NCBI GenBank assembly: GCA_963682175.1
Contig: OY821789.1
Span: 1,426,001-1,490,000 of the forward strand
Reading direction: 5' to 3'
Length of the DNA stretch: 64,000 nucleotides
From: Triglochin maritima
Taxonomy: Eukaryota; Streptophyta; Magnoliopsida; Alismatales; Juncaginaceae
The position numbers and the translations under genes were made by a program. Below the pieces are notes generated by a model. The model was not told the DNA's origin. It saw only the letters and a program-made list of their open reading frames with translations, and searched no databases. Below, piece by piece: positions 1 to 11,589 of the stretch (positions are counted from its first letter, which is position 1; each line of letters opens with the position of its first letter).

Positions 1-1820
1 TCTTTTGCTCTGTGTTAGAAATTACAATGTTTTCTTTTCTCGGATCTCATCGGAGTAATGATCCTGAAAGTCTACTTCTGACCTTAAGCTACAATACAAT
101 AGTGGCTCAGGTGATACGAGTCCAGTGATGCAACCATGATTCATCAAAAATAAAATTTGATGTCTTCTACAACGCTGAGAAGAAAAGATTGAAAGCGATA
201 TTTCAGATAATATCAGTTTTGAAGGAAGATGGTTAGGCCAAAATGTACCACACAATATGGAAATACAAGCAAATGTTCCTCTTTTAAAAAATATAATATA
301 GAAAAATGTCCAACATATTACAATCAAAACATTAATTAACCTAATTAATTAAATTTCATTTACCTAATTAATACATTATCCTAATTATATATAAATAATC
401 TTTATTTTTAAAACAAAAACAAAAAAAATTGGACGAATGGGGGGTCACGTGGCCCCCCGCCCTGGACGCGCCCTCCCGTTAAGGGTGCTCTTTTGTTTTC
501 TTTTGCTCTGTGTTAGAAATGACAATGTTTTCTTTTCTCGGATCTCATCGGAGTAATGATCCTGAAAGTCTACTTCTGACCTTAAGCTACAATACAATAG
601 TGGCTCAGGTGATACGAGTCCAGTGATGCAACCATGATTCATCAAAAATAAAATTTGATGTCTTCTACAACGCTGAGAAGAAAAGATTGAAAGCGATATT
701 TCAGATAATATCAGTTTTGAAGGAAGATGGTTAGGCCAAAATGTACCACACAATATGGAAATACGAGCAAATGTTCCTCTTTTAAAAAAATATAATATAG
801 AAAAATGTCCAACATATTACAATCAAAACATTAATTAACCTAATTAATTAAATTTCATTTACCTAATTAATACATTATCCTAATTATATATAAATAATCT
901 TTATTTTTAAAACAAAAACAAAAAAAAATTGGACGAATGGGGGGGTCACGTGGCCCCCCGCCCTGGACGCGCCCTCCCGTTAAGGGTGCTCTTTTGTTTT
1001 CTTTTGCTCTGTGTTAGAAATTACAATGTTTTCTTTTCTCGGATCTCATCGGAGTAATGATCCCGAAAGTCTACTTCTGACCTTAAGCTACAATACAATA
1101 GTGGCTCAGGTGATACGAGTCCAGTGATGCAACCATGATTCATCAAAAATAAAATTTGATGTCTTCTACAACGCTGAGAAGAAAAGATTGAAAGCGATAT
1201 TTCAGATAATATCAGTTTTGAAGGAAGATGGTTAGGCCAAAATGTACCACACAATATGGAAATACAAGCAAATGTTCCTCTTTTAAAAAAATATAATATA
1301 GAAAAATGTCCAACATATTACAATCAAAACATTAATTAACCTAATTAATTAAATTTCATTTACCTAATTAATACATTATCCTAATTATATATAAATAATC
1401 TTTATTTTTAAAACAAAAACAAAAAAAATTGGACGAATGGGGGGTTCACGTGGCCCCCCGCCCTGGACGCGCCCTCCCGTTAAGGGTGCTCTTTTGTTTT
1501 CTTTTGCTCTGTGTTAGAAATTACAATGTTTTCTTTTCTCGGATCTCATCGGAGTAATGATCCTGAAAGTCTACTTCTGACCTTAAGCTACAATACAATA
1601 GTGGCTCAGGTGATACGAGTCCAGTGATGCAACCATGATTCATCAAAAATAAAATTTGATGTCTTCTACAACGCTGAGAAGAAAAGATTGAAAGCGATAT
1701 TTCAGATAATATCAGTTTTGAAGGAAGATGGTTAGGCCAAAATGTACCACACAATATGGAAATACAAGCAAATGTTCCTCTTTTAAAAAATATAATATAG
1801 AAAAATGTCCAATATATTAC
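1..1820. repeat. ~500-bp tandem repeat array, about 3.6 copies, truncated by the window start
   Basis: The same unit restarts at positions 1, 499, 1000 and 1500, giving periods of 498, 501 and 500 bp. The copies differ by only a few substitutions and one-base length changes in homopolymers, so the amplification is recent or the array is being homogenised. Each full unit has a moderately GC part with short open frames on the minus strand, an AT-rich part of TTAATTAA-like words, and a GC-rich junction with a CACGTG core followed by a C run. The last copy diverges after about 1815. The ~100-codon minus-strand frames recur only because the DNA recurs; I recognise no protein in them. It could be satellite DNA or a tandemised transposon fragment. 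Confidence 0.95.
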
Positions 1821-3192
1821 AATCAAAAGATTCAAAACATTAATTAACCTACCATATTAACTAACCACCACCAATCGATCACCTATAACATTATTTCTTT
1901 TGTGGTCCTTCTGCATGCAATAAAAAGTCGACTACAAGGACAATGAAAGTCATTAATCACTGACGATATGCTCATATCCACATTTTTCATCCGAGACCCA
2001 AATATTTTTTCAAAAAATAACAAAAACAAAAAAACAATGTTACAGATAATTGTTGCCAATTCAGGCTAAGAGCTATTGGAAAATGGTCCGAATCTAACGG
2101 TTTGAAGAAAAAAAATGATTGATTTTTTCAACAAATTCAGTTACAAGTAAAATGGTCAAATATAAAAAGTATGGCTAAAGATGAAACTGACCTTGTATCG
2201 CGAAGGACAATGAAAGACAACCTTGGAGGATTATCTTGAGAGAGTATAATTAATTAAGCATCTCGTCTTTTCCGAAGTCTAGACCCTAGGAATTTTATGA
2301 GTAAAAAAAAAAGAAGCATCTCCTCTAAGCATGGCCTTGGTTTATTTTAATTGAAGTACGTTCTTGTGATATATAAACTATATAACGATTGACTTATCTT
2401 CTAACTCGTTCATGACTCGGGATGGCATGAGCTAACAGGCAGAGTTTTATGCAACCACAACCTATCTTATATTAAAACGGATAGAGTTATAATCACTACT
2501 AAAATAGACTGATGAAGACTTAAAAAATGGGGTAAAAGATGAACAAAAAATGTTGAGGGGAAACGAGGGAGACTCGAGTGGTAGACATTAAACTGCACCG
2601 AATCTAAAGAAACAAATAATTAAGCAAAATCATACGAAGAATACCTTTTCCACTATTAATTAACTTAACAATAACAATGGCTCTTCGTGAGTTTTATAAG
2701 TCAAATGGCTTATTTTCTTCACAATCAACGGGTATTCACTTATTTCCTTGGACTTTACATCTACATTACACATGTGATTATTAACTTAGGACAGCAAACA
2801 GGAATCAACGGCCAGGATTTGCACCAAACCCACACGCTAGTGTGAGAAGACGACGAAACCAGTTTCAAAAGACCACGTAGAACAAGCGTTCACACCAAAT
2901 ATCGAAACTACCCCTTTATCTAACCATTTCTCCTACACGTGTACGGTCGCGATCCAGACCAAACATGTCCAGTCCAGGTTTGCCTTTCTCTCTCTCCTCC
3001 AGAAGTCGTCCTTTTCTCTCTCCTCTTCTCCATTGTTGACACCTAAACAAACCCACTCTCCTCCTTTTCCGACCAAAACCCAAAACCCGAAATTCCCCTT
3101 CGAAAAAATCTGCGAACTTTGATTTGGTAACAAATAGAGTGGAAAAGGTCGTGTTTTGAGTGGAGAAGATAGAGAAAAGACAACCCTTTCCG
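1821..3192. other. Gene-free spacer and IDD upstream region
   Basis: AT-rich spacer with no recognisable coding sequence. The last ~250 bases become CT-rich on the plus strand and probably hold the promoter and 5' leader of the zinc-finger gene starting at 3193. No TATA box could be placed with confidence. Confidence 0.5.
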
Positions 3193-5269
3193 ATGCCGGC
3201 GGAAGTGGACAACCCATCTTCCACCATGACGGCGTCCAATTCCGGCTCCGGAGAGGCCAGCGTCTCCTCCCTATCCGCCGCCGCCGACCCTCATCCCAAG
3301 AGGAAGCGGAACCTCCCGGGAACCCCCGGTAGAACCAAATCCCCATAAAAATCCCACTTTTTAAAAAATAACAATCCCATTTTTTTTCCAATTTTTCAAC
3401 CTTTTAACTTTCTTTTCCAGATCCAAAAGCGGAAGTGGTGGCTTTATCGCCGAAGACGCTTCTAGCGACGAACAGATTCGTGTGCGAGATCTGCAACAAA
3501 GGGTTCCAACGCGACCAGAACCTGCAACTCCACCGAAGAGGGCACAACCTCCCTTGGAAGCTCCGGCAGAGGGGGACGAAAGAGGTGAGGAAGAAGGTGT
3601 ACGTTTGCCCGGAGAAGTCCTGCGTCCACCACGACCCCTCTCGAGCTCTTGGTGACCTCACGGGGATCAAGAAGCACTTCTGTAGGAAGCATGGCGAGAA
3701 GAAGTGGAAGTGCGATAAGTGCTCGAAGAAGTACGCCGTTCAGTCCGATTGGAAGGCGCATCTCAAGACTTGTGGGACCAAAGAGTACCGCTGCCATTGT
3801 GGTACTCTCTTCTCCAGGTTTGGAATTGAAAAAGTTTTTTTTTGTTTTGTTGAGAATTTGGATTTGTTGTGATTTGGTTTGAGATTTGTATAGGAGGGAT
3901 AGTTTTATAACGCACCAGGCGTTCTGCGATGCGCTGGCGGAGGAGAGTGGGAGAGAGAAGACGAATGTTGGTGTTGCGGATTCCGGGACGTCCGATGATG
4001 ATCCGAGAGCTGATGTTGTGTCGCCCAAGCCGCTGCCGGAAGTGGCCGTGCCAATGGCCTCTGTTGTTGCTGCTGCTACTACTTCTACTACTACTATTAC
4101 TACTCAAGGTTGGGGTTTTGTTGTTGTTATTACTTGTTAGTGTTTGTCTTACTTGACTAGTGTCATCCTCTCATATGATGATTTTTTGCCAATACTTTCT
4201 GTTCACGATTTGGATGTGTTTTGGGAACTTTCGATTTATGTCTTCGAGATGAAATCTTTGTATTGTATTGTATTGTATTGTATTGTATTGTTTGTTGTCC
4301 ATCCTGACCCCAAGATGAACACTAACACAAACAACAGCATCATTGCTTCACTTTGTGTTTCAAAGAAGGGAAAAATTGCATCTTTTGTTCCAATCCTCTT
4401 TTATCAGATCTTTATGTTAGTTTTGCTTTTCCCTGTTCACAGAGATGGAAAACCCCACAACAATGCCAGTCCAACACATGCCTCCACCATCACTACCTCC
4501 ACCGGTGTTGACGGTCAACACCGCAACCACAAACCACGTCTGTAGCAGCAGCACCACCAATGTCAATGTGGGTGTAGGAGGCAGTTTATTCACCGGCCTT
4601 TTTGCTTCTGCGACGAACTCACACTCTCAGAACCCCTCATTTTCAGATAATGCGGGAGCAATTCTGAGTTCCAGCGGGTTCAGATCAACAACATCCCCGT
4701 TGGAGCCGATATCTCTTTGCTTGTCGACCAATGGGCCCAATCTGATATCTGCCCCGATAGACCGTCGATCATATCCACCACCACCGCCTTCCCCGCACAT
4801 GTCCGCAACCGCATTGCTTCAAAAAGCTGCTCAGATGGGTGCTGCCTCCTCCAATCCGTCTTTGCTCCGTGGATTTGGTTTCTCCACCTCTACATCAGCT
4901 CCCTCGCCGATACCATCAGATTTCAATGAGAATTACCAATGGAGAAACCAGCAGACCAATCTCGGTCTTGCCTGTGAGACTCCTGTTTTATCCGCCAGTC
5001 TTGGGCTTGGTCTTTCCTTCGGCAGTGAAACTGGAGGTGGCAGCGCATTGCCAGAATTGCCACCATTTTGTGGGTCGAAGCCGGCAACTCTGGACTTTTT
5101 GGGCCTTGGGATGAGCCGGGTCGGTTCCGACAGTGGTGGGCTGTCAGCATTGATTACTTCTATTGGAGGCGACGGACTCCAAATGGGTGGAGGCAACTCG
5201 AACTCCATTTGGAATAAGAGTTCATGGGATGGAATTGAGAGCAAACCAAGCAATCCACCACTGCTTTGA
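3193..5269 (+). CDS. INDETERMINATE DOMAIN (IDD) family C2H2 zinc-finger transcription factor
   Basis: Nuclear DNA-binding regulator. Exons 3193-3328, 3421-3817, 3894-4108 and 4443-5269 join in phase at GT..AG sites to give 524 residues. A basic KRKRNLPG motif (about 38-43) starts the ID domain. Four zinc fingers follow: C67/C70/H83/H87, C108/C113/H131/H136, C143/C146/H159/C163 and C170/C172/H185/C189, which is the C2H2, C2H2, C2HC, C2HC order of plant IDD proteins. The C-terminal half is Ser/Pro/Asn-rich and carries two family motifs, [15 protein letters not shown] and a DFLGLG box. The ATG at 3193 is the first that opens this frame. Exon 3 ends in a low-complexity Ala/Thr run coded by GCT/ACT triplets. 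IDD proteins often work with GRAS proteins, and a GRAS gene lies 17 kb downstream, but nothing here shows a link. The exact IDD subtype is not resolved. Confidence 0.96.
4261..4290. repeat. (TATTG)6 microsatellite in IDD intron 3
   Basis: Six perfect pentamers within the third intron of the IDD gene. Likely length-polymorphic. Confidence 0.95.
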
Positions 5270-5700
5270 ATTTTATACCATACTGCAGGTTTCCATCTCT
5301 TATTTTGTGCTGGGTAATGTATCATGTATCTACGATAGGTCTTAGAAGATTAGCATGTTGTAACCTTGCAGGATCGATCTTTATTTTTGTTACTGCCCTG
5401 TTCTTATTTGATAATGTTGTTAGTTATTGTGTTAGTTAAATGGACGATTTAATTCAGATTTGTACAGTTCGAAAAGTAGGTATACATTTAGACGGGCAAA
5501 GTTTTTGGTTGTAGACTTTTTGGTAGTTTTAAAACTAGACTTTCAAAAAAAAAAAAACTTCGATAAAATGACAGATTTTTTACTAGGCCATTTTTTTACT
5601 AATTAATGGATCTTCGGAAGGCTACTTTCGTTCGACTAATGGTCTTCCACGGGGTGACCCACTTCCGTCACCTTTTTTCTTAATAGTGGCACACTTCTTA
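5270..5700. other. IDD 3' UTR and short spacer
   Basis: Follows the IDD stop codon. T-rich; no coding sequence. The downstream edge meets the MITE at 5701. Confidence 0.5.
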
Positions 5701-6179
5701 GGGCATCCCTTAACGGGATGAAATCCCAGGTCATCCCAGGTCGTGGATCACCTGGGATGACCGGGTCATCCCCCTCTTAACTGGGGAGATGACCTGGTCA
5801 TCTTCGACCAGGTCATCGACCTGGGCGTTGAAACGCCTGGGTCGACGACCCGGTCGTCCAATAAAAAAATATTAAATTTTGTTTTTTTTTGTTTTGATTT
5901 TTAGAATTTTTTGTTTTAGTTTTTTTAATTATTTTTTTTTAAAAATACGTTTTATAATTTTTTTAATTTTTTTTAAAGTTTTACCAAGATGGACCCCGAA
6001 ATGACGTGGAGGAGAGAGATAGGTTATTGTGGGTTGTGTTGGGTTGTGGTTAAGAGGTGTATAGGAAAAAGAAGAATGTGGGTTGAGAAAAGAGAAAGCT
6101 GATGTGGAAGAGAGAGAACTGATTTTGAAGAGAGAGAGAGCTGATGACCAGATCGTCCAGGTCATGGTTAGTGATGGTC
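5701..6179. mobile_element. Harbinger-like MITE (non-autonomous), tentative
   Basis: A 479-bp segment is bounded by TTA at 5698-5700 and TTA at 6180-6182, the 3-bp target duplication expected of PIF/Harbinger. The left end reads GGGCATCCCTTAAC and the inverse of the right end GACCATCACTAACC, an imperfect inverted repeat. Just inside the left end are several palindromic blocks of the GGTCATCCCAGG / ATGACCTGG type, and the middle is an A/T-rich stretch. No transposase. The ends match only partly, so the boundaries are provisional. Confidence 0.45.
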
Positions 6180-6182
6180 TTA

Positions 6183-7705
6183 AGCCATCTGTTACGAGGA
6201 TACAAAATGAACTCATTTTTGGGGTCACTGTTGGTACTTCGGAGGTACAAGTGTTGAACCTGCAATTCGCAAACGACATCATCTTATTCCTCAAACCTCA
6301 AATGGACAACGTTAGCAACATTAAAGGTATCCTATTATGGACTTCAAATTAACTGCAACAAATCATGTATGAGTTGTATAAACATTTCACAACAAGATCT
6401 AGACTGCTTTAAGAACACTATTAGGTGTCAGTGCGGTACATTGCCTTTCGACTACTTGGGGATACCTCTCTCTCGTATCAAGGGGAAAAATCCTCATGGC
6501 AACCAATAGTGGAAATATGGGTAAGAAAATCGAAGTTTGAAGACAAAAAGGTAAATCACGATGATTAACACAGTGATCGCTCCAATTGACTCCTATCATT
6601 TAAGCTTCAAGCAACAGCCTATTGGTGTTGGCAGACAAATTGACAAAATCTGGAAGAATTTCCTCTGAAACAATTCCACCGAAAATGCAAGTATAAAAAA
6701 ATTGGTGAAATGGAAAAGGATTTGTAGACCTAAATATTGTGGGAGATTCAGAATTTTAAACCTCCAACCACACAATTTGAGCGTTAGGATGAAAAAAATG
6801 CTGGACATCCTTTCTGGTAAAGAGTGACTTTGTAATGACATCATTTTATATAAATACACCCTCACTAACAACAACTAAGACAAATATCTCACCTTTCCTC
6901 AAGGACTTGACCATTTGGATCTCGACCTTCTGCAACTTTAGTACCATTAACATTAAAAGTGGTGACAACACTTTATTATAGTACGATATTTTGTTCCAAG
7001 GGTTTCGCCTAAGTGACGTTTTGGGTGATATTTATCTCATTTGTAAACATAAACTTGCAACTGATAGCACTTTCTTTGGAGATCATCATTTTCTCCAAAA
7101 TTGGGTCACATCACGATTGTTCACGTTTATATTTGCTTCTCTCCTACATGAGGAGTGGACATTAGAACTTGGAAATTAAAACAAAATAAGAAATTCACTT
7201 CGAAAGCGTTCTATTCGCTATTGATCGACGACAAAACCAAAATCCCATTAATGAAACGATTTGGAAATCAACTTGCCCTACGAAGGTTAAATTTTTCTCT
7301 TGACTCCTTATAGACCGGAAACTACTCACAAGACAACCTGATTAAGTGGGAACTAAAAATTAACCATATTTGCCCACTCCTGTGGTATTCGTGAAGAGAC
7401 AATAAACTACATCTTCTTTGAATGTGACTTTGTTTGTCTTTTTTTGGAAAAAGTGTCGGTCCTCGACTTGAATGTGACCATTGGAAAAAATTCACCCTCC
7501 CGATTTCTTGTCCAAAATCATCTTGGTTTAGGATATGCCGGGTGGAATCGGCTGCTTAATGCTTTCTTTTGGACTGTTTGGTGTGAAAATAATAATAAGA
7601 TTTTTAGAATTCTCGCAGCTTCAATTAACATCATGTTAACTAAATGCTTCGACTCAGTGGACTTTTGGTCAGGCCAACAGGATGAAGTCGTGACTTGCCA
7701 ATGAA
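6183..7705 (+). pseudogene. Degenerate non-LTR (LINE) retrotransposon fragment: reverse transcriptase and zf-RVT remnants
   Basis: Pieces of a plant LINE ORF2 run left to right in shifting frames. Near 6255-6300 is LQFANDIILF, which corresponds to the reverse-transcriptase active-site block FADD with the second Asp-bearing position altered. Near 7245-7330 an IWKS..PTKVKFF..LL..KLLT-like string matches the zinc-binding region following LINE reverse transcriptases, and near 7370-7435 C-P-L-C-G-I-R-E-E-T-I-N-Y-I-F-F-E-C can be read only after allowing a one-base insertion. A WNRLLNAFFWTVW segment lies near 7540-7580. Several stops and frameshifts make this a dead fragment with no identifiable ends. 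Confidence 0.75.
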
Positions 7706-8603
7706 CTTTGTCGTCAATTCAAATGAAGCAATGCTATCAAAGTAAATAGTAACTGTTTTGTTAATGCAATCACCTATCAAATCAGATCAAATAATAAAGT
7801 ATTAAAGGACAAACTCCATGAAAAGATCCATATTTTTAGCTTTACCTCGGTTTGTTTCGTTGTGCCTGTTGCTTACCTCCCTGTCGTATATTCTGTCGAT
7901 ATCTTCGCCATTGTCCCGTCCGGTTCGTACGGACCAACAAATACGACGCGTCAATATCTGGTCGTCAAGTCGCATGAACGCAGAAGAAAACAACAGAATG
8001 ATGATGAAGTTTGTATCTTTGTTTACGCCCTTCGAGAAAATAATTCTTCCCGCTCCAACCGTTTCTGTTTATCGTTTGGAAATAATTAATTTGGTAATTG
8101 TTAGATTGATCTCAACTGAACGTTAGGATTTAGAAAATAAAAAATATATAAGAAATAAACAGAAAAATAAACACTTCGTCTCTCTTTGACGCGATGAATT
8201 GGTTCCATGCACGGATTATAATTGACGTGTGCACCTGCATTTTCAGTATTTACCTCAGTGCACATTAAATCTAAGTTTTTTTTACTTATATACGCATATA
8301 CCGTTTGTAGGTTCATTCAGTGACGATTCTATTAGAAATTTTGTAAATTAAGTTTTATAAAATAATAAATATCCTTCACGTCAATAATAAAAATAAAAAT
8401 CCGAAAAATCCCAAATATCCCTTTCTATCGTCTCTCTCTCAAATTCTCTTCTCCCTGCTCTTCTCTTTCTCTCTCCTATGTTTTCTTTTTCCACACACTT
8501 AAACTCTCTCCTCTCTCTTTCTCTCCCATGCACCGCCTAAACACCTGAACACATGCCACACACCACGCTCCTCTGACACCCTCTACGTTGGAGTCGTCGG
8601 GGA
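7706..8603. other. Gene-free spacer
   Basis: No coding sequence recognised. The plus strand is strongly CT-rich from about 8425 to 8535. Confidence 0.5.
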
Positions 8604-9465
8604 TCCCATTGATATGTACGCTCCGCGATCGCACCGAGGCCGACTAGCACAAACTCTGAACCTACAAGTTCTCCATTATCATCCTCACCTACGCGGTTTA
8701 CCATGCCTCCTGCAAGTCACTGAGCATCGTCAATAGCGTACACATTCGCAGTGAGAACCAACCAGAGTGGGGGGCCTTCGACGGCTCAACGGTACTGGGA
8801 ATTCTTGACCTAACTTTCCTCGTAATGTACTATATCGTAATGTACGTCGCCAGGCCCCTCGGGGACCACCTGGATCTCCAAGTGTTTCTTGCCGTCGGGA
8901 TGGTGGCCAGCGGTGTGTTCGTGGCAGCGTTCAGGATGGGGTACTTCTTGGATTTGCATCACTTCACGATTTACCTGGTTATACAGATGGTTGGAGGGCT
9001 TATGCAGGGCAACGTTTGACCGTCAATCGTGAGTAGGGGTGAAAACGGAACGGATACGAAGCGGATGTGCCAGTATCAGAATTCGTATTCGTTTTTTTTC
9101 TCGAATCCGAATCCGGATGATCTAAACAAGAATAAATTTCAGTCTTTATTTTTTGCCTACATGAAAAAATATTAAATATAATATAAATAACATAATTTAA
9201 TTCATATATATTGTATATATTTTTTATTTTTATTTATATGTGCATATAAAAAACGAACCAGATATTATTCGAATCGGATGTACCAATATCCATATTCGTT
9301 TCGTTTTTTTACGGATGTTTATATCCGAATACAAATTCGGTTGCAGATTTTTTTTTCTCGGATATTTTTTTTGATTTCGAATACGGAGTCGGTCGGATTG
9401 ACGGATTTCGGACACAAAGTTTCACCCCTAATCGTCACGATCATTGACAACTCCCTGTGGAGAGA
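8604..9465 (+). pseudogene. Glycerol-3-phosphate transporter (G3Pp family, MFS) pseudogene fragment
   Basis: Reading across small frame changes gives a partial N-terminal half of a plant putative glycerol-3-phosphate permease, a multi-membrane MFS protein. Recognisable blocks are FSIIILTYAVYHAS-like plus KSLSIVNS (about 8664-8735), GAFDGSTVLGILDLTFLV (about 8770-8825), LGDHLDLQVFLAVGMV (about 8858-8905), and a FxMGYF..HHF..YLVIQMVGGLMQ block ending near 9006. A further short piece, VTIIDNSLW, continues at about 9434-9462 and fits the family's SVVAVVGNW-type segment. The reading is interrupted by a stop after GLMQGNV and by a 397-bp transposon at 9034-9430. The rest of the transporter is absent. 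Family assignment comes from recall of the conserved blocks. Confidence 0.72.
9034..9430. mobile_element. hAT-like non-autonomous element inserted in the transporter pseudogene
   Basis: The ends are inverted: the left reads TAGGGGTGAAAACGG and the inverse of the right reads TAGGGGTGAAACTTTG. The flanking 8-mers are ATCGTGAG (9026-9033) and ATCGTCAC (9431-9438), an imperfect 8-bp target duplication typical of hAT after two substitutions. The interior has inverted GGAT/CGGAT-rich arms around an AT-rich centre and no coding capacity. Removing it joins the two parts of the pseudogene's PSIV..VTII segment. Confidence 0.72.
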
Positions 9466-9923
9466 GAGTGGGAAGAGAGAACATAGGAGAGAGAAAGAGA
9501 GGAGTGATGAGAATGAGAAAGTTTGAGAGAGAGCGGAAGAGAGAACATAGGAGAGAGAATACCTATTTAAAGTGGACGGAATCAATTCACCGGAGGAGAT
9601 ACCTAATATCTTTCCCAACAAGGCAACAACTATGAAAAAACGTAAAAGGCTTGGGCTTTTACTTGATTCTTCAGCAAGTAATGGTTTTGGGCTTTAGATT
9701 GGGTTTTCCAGTTAGTCATCGGCTTGGGCTTAATACGAAACAAAATATTCCATTATGCGGGGAAAAAAATAGTAAGTACGACTACTGGAATACTAATGAT
9801 AAGTTTTTAAAGAGTTAAGATTCCTCGTATGTGATGATGATACTATAGATTGTGCTTAAGTTTTCCTTTATGTATTGTCATTAAATCTATTATACGTACA
9901 ATGCTAGAATATCTTGATTTAGG
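9466..9923. other. Spacer with a purine-rich tract
   Basis: Plus-strand GAGAGA-rich sequence at about 9461-9560, then unremarkable AT-rich DNA. No gene seen. Confidence 0.5.
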
Positions 9924-10083
9924 CTAGTTGTGCTAGTTCAAGTTGGTTAACTTGTATCCAAAAAATACAAATGACACTGTTATAACCTTGACTTGAATTG
10001 GAAATCTACTAGTTGTGCTAGTTCAAGTTGGTTAACTTGTATCCAAAAAATACAAATGACACTATTATAACATAGACTTGAAT
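9924..10083. repeat. 85-bp direct tandem duplication
   Basis: A segment starting CTAGTTGTGCTAGTTCAAG at 9924 starts again at 10009. The first ~73 bases match almost perfectly and the last dozen diverge. Confidence 0.9.
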
Positions 10084-10449
10084 CATATCTTAAGATTTTC
10101 TATTTGTTTAAATTATTTCTTGCGATTTTTTTTCCTGAGTTTTTCTCAAAACACAATATCCACCGATTGAAGAATTTTTTTCTTAAATAAGATGATGACA
10201 TAATTTATTACAACACTTCAAGACCATTTGAACAACAAATATATTAAGGGAAATTTGACGATCTATGCTCCAAGTGACTCAACTTCTGAAAAATATCATC
10301 CACTGTGACTATTTTTGAAAAATATGTTTATCTTTTCACTTCTCCCCAAAATACTCATACTTTTAAAAAAACCAAAAACCTCTCTCTGTCATGCATCTTC
10401 TCTCTCTTTCACGCAATCATTCCCTGTCGTAGTTGAACGCAGATGTATT

Positions 10450-10472
10450 GGGGGGGGGGGGGGGGGGGGGGG
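10450..10472 (+). repeat. 23-base poly-G homopolymer
   Basis: An uninterrupted G run inside the long-TIR element. It could form G-quadruplex DNA. Its true length is uncertain because such runs are error-prone in sequencing. Confidence 0.9.
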
Positions 10473-10891
10473 TTGTTTGGGCATGTTCGGAAAATGATTT
10501 GGGAGGGGATTTGTGTTGGGATTAACTCATACTCCTTATGTTCACTCCGACGGATCAGTCAGGGGTCTCGCTCTGTGGTGAGCAAGCGACGTTCCACCTT
10601 GATATGAGTTCTATAGGAACACAATTGTTGTGCTCGATATGCTCCGTTCCTTTTGCACGTGAGGTAGATAGGATTAGACTGAGTGTTTTGTGGAGTGGAT
10701 TGAATTGAATTGATGGAAGTCAGACTGATCTTCTATGTTTCCAACGAAACTCGATATACTCAATTCCTTTTACATGTGAGCTCGATAAATCGACAACAGT
10801 TTGTTGAGTTTGTTTTACCTTAATGTTGAATTTTTTTGATGTACTCCATAGAGCTTGACAGAGGCTCGATTAAACTCGATGTCGTTTCACT

Positions 10892-11270
10892 GCACGAATT
10901 TTGATGTTGTTTTATGACGAACCAAATTTGGATCGTTTGAGTATGGAGAATTGTAATGTCAAAGCACTTGATATGTGTCCGATATGACCTCGATAATATA
11001 GATTTTTTGGAAAAAAATGCTAATTTTAACCGCACGATTTTGAGGATGTTTTATGACGAACGAAATTCGAATCGTTTGGACGTGGAAAACTGTAAACCTC
11101 TATGGGCTCGATATTACTGCGATATGATCTCGATAATTTACTTTTTTTTTTAAAATGTTACTTTTAACCGCACGAATTTTAAGGATAATTTATGACAAAC
11201 GAAATTCGAATTGTTTGGGTGTGGAGAACTGTAAACCTCACGATTTTATAGTACTGAAAGAGAGTGAAAG
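10892..11270. repeat. Three diverged ~140-bp tandem units inside the long-TIR element
   Basis: The GCACGA(A)TTTT...TTATGAC word starts units at 10892, 11032 and 11170. Each unit then has an AAATTCGAATCGTTTGG-type segment, a TGGAGAACTGTAA-type segment and a TCGATAT/CGATAAT stretch followed by a T/A run. A related array in the opposite orientation is at 50573-51150. Confidence 0.85.
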
Positions 11271-11589
11271 AGGGAGAAAATGAATGATCTCACGGTTTAG
11301 ACTTGTGTATTTTTGGGAGAAGTGGAAAAATAAACATATTTTTTTAAAAGATGGTTAAAGTTGATGATATTTTTCAGAGATTAGACAACGTCGAGCATAA
11401 ATTATCAAAAAATCCTATATTACTCGTCAAAATGAGTCATAATTCAAAACTTGGAAGAATCTAGCAATTTCCACGGGATCGTGGTACACGGACGCGCCTG
11501 TCGTGGTCAGTCCAGTCAACAGAGAAATTAATTTAATAACGTGTGTTATGTCACATGCAACATTTAATTTCTCAATGCAACATTACTTT

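Larger units (their letters stand above)
10247..11415. mobile_element. Long-TIR non-autonomous DNA element carrying a poly-G run and internal ~140-bp repeats
   Basis: The first ~110 bases (from AGGGAAATTTGACG) and the inverse of the last ~110 bases correspond along their length. Shared words include CTGAAAAATATCATC, AAAATATGTTTAT and CACTTCTCCC. The element is flanked by TATATTA at 10240-10246 and 11416-11422, a candidate target duplication. Long TIRs of this kind suggest a Mutator-like non-autonomous element, but the duplication is only 7 bp as read and there is no transposase, so the superfamily is an inference. Confidence 0.72.

Noticed and set aside
445..753. ~100-codon minus-strand frames in the 500-bp array as genes
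   Set aside because: They repeat only because the DNA repeats, have no recognisable domain and differ in length between units.
3404..4107. Minus-strand frames opposite the IDD zinc-finger exons
   Set aside because: Antisense shadows; the plus-strand fingers are unambiguous.
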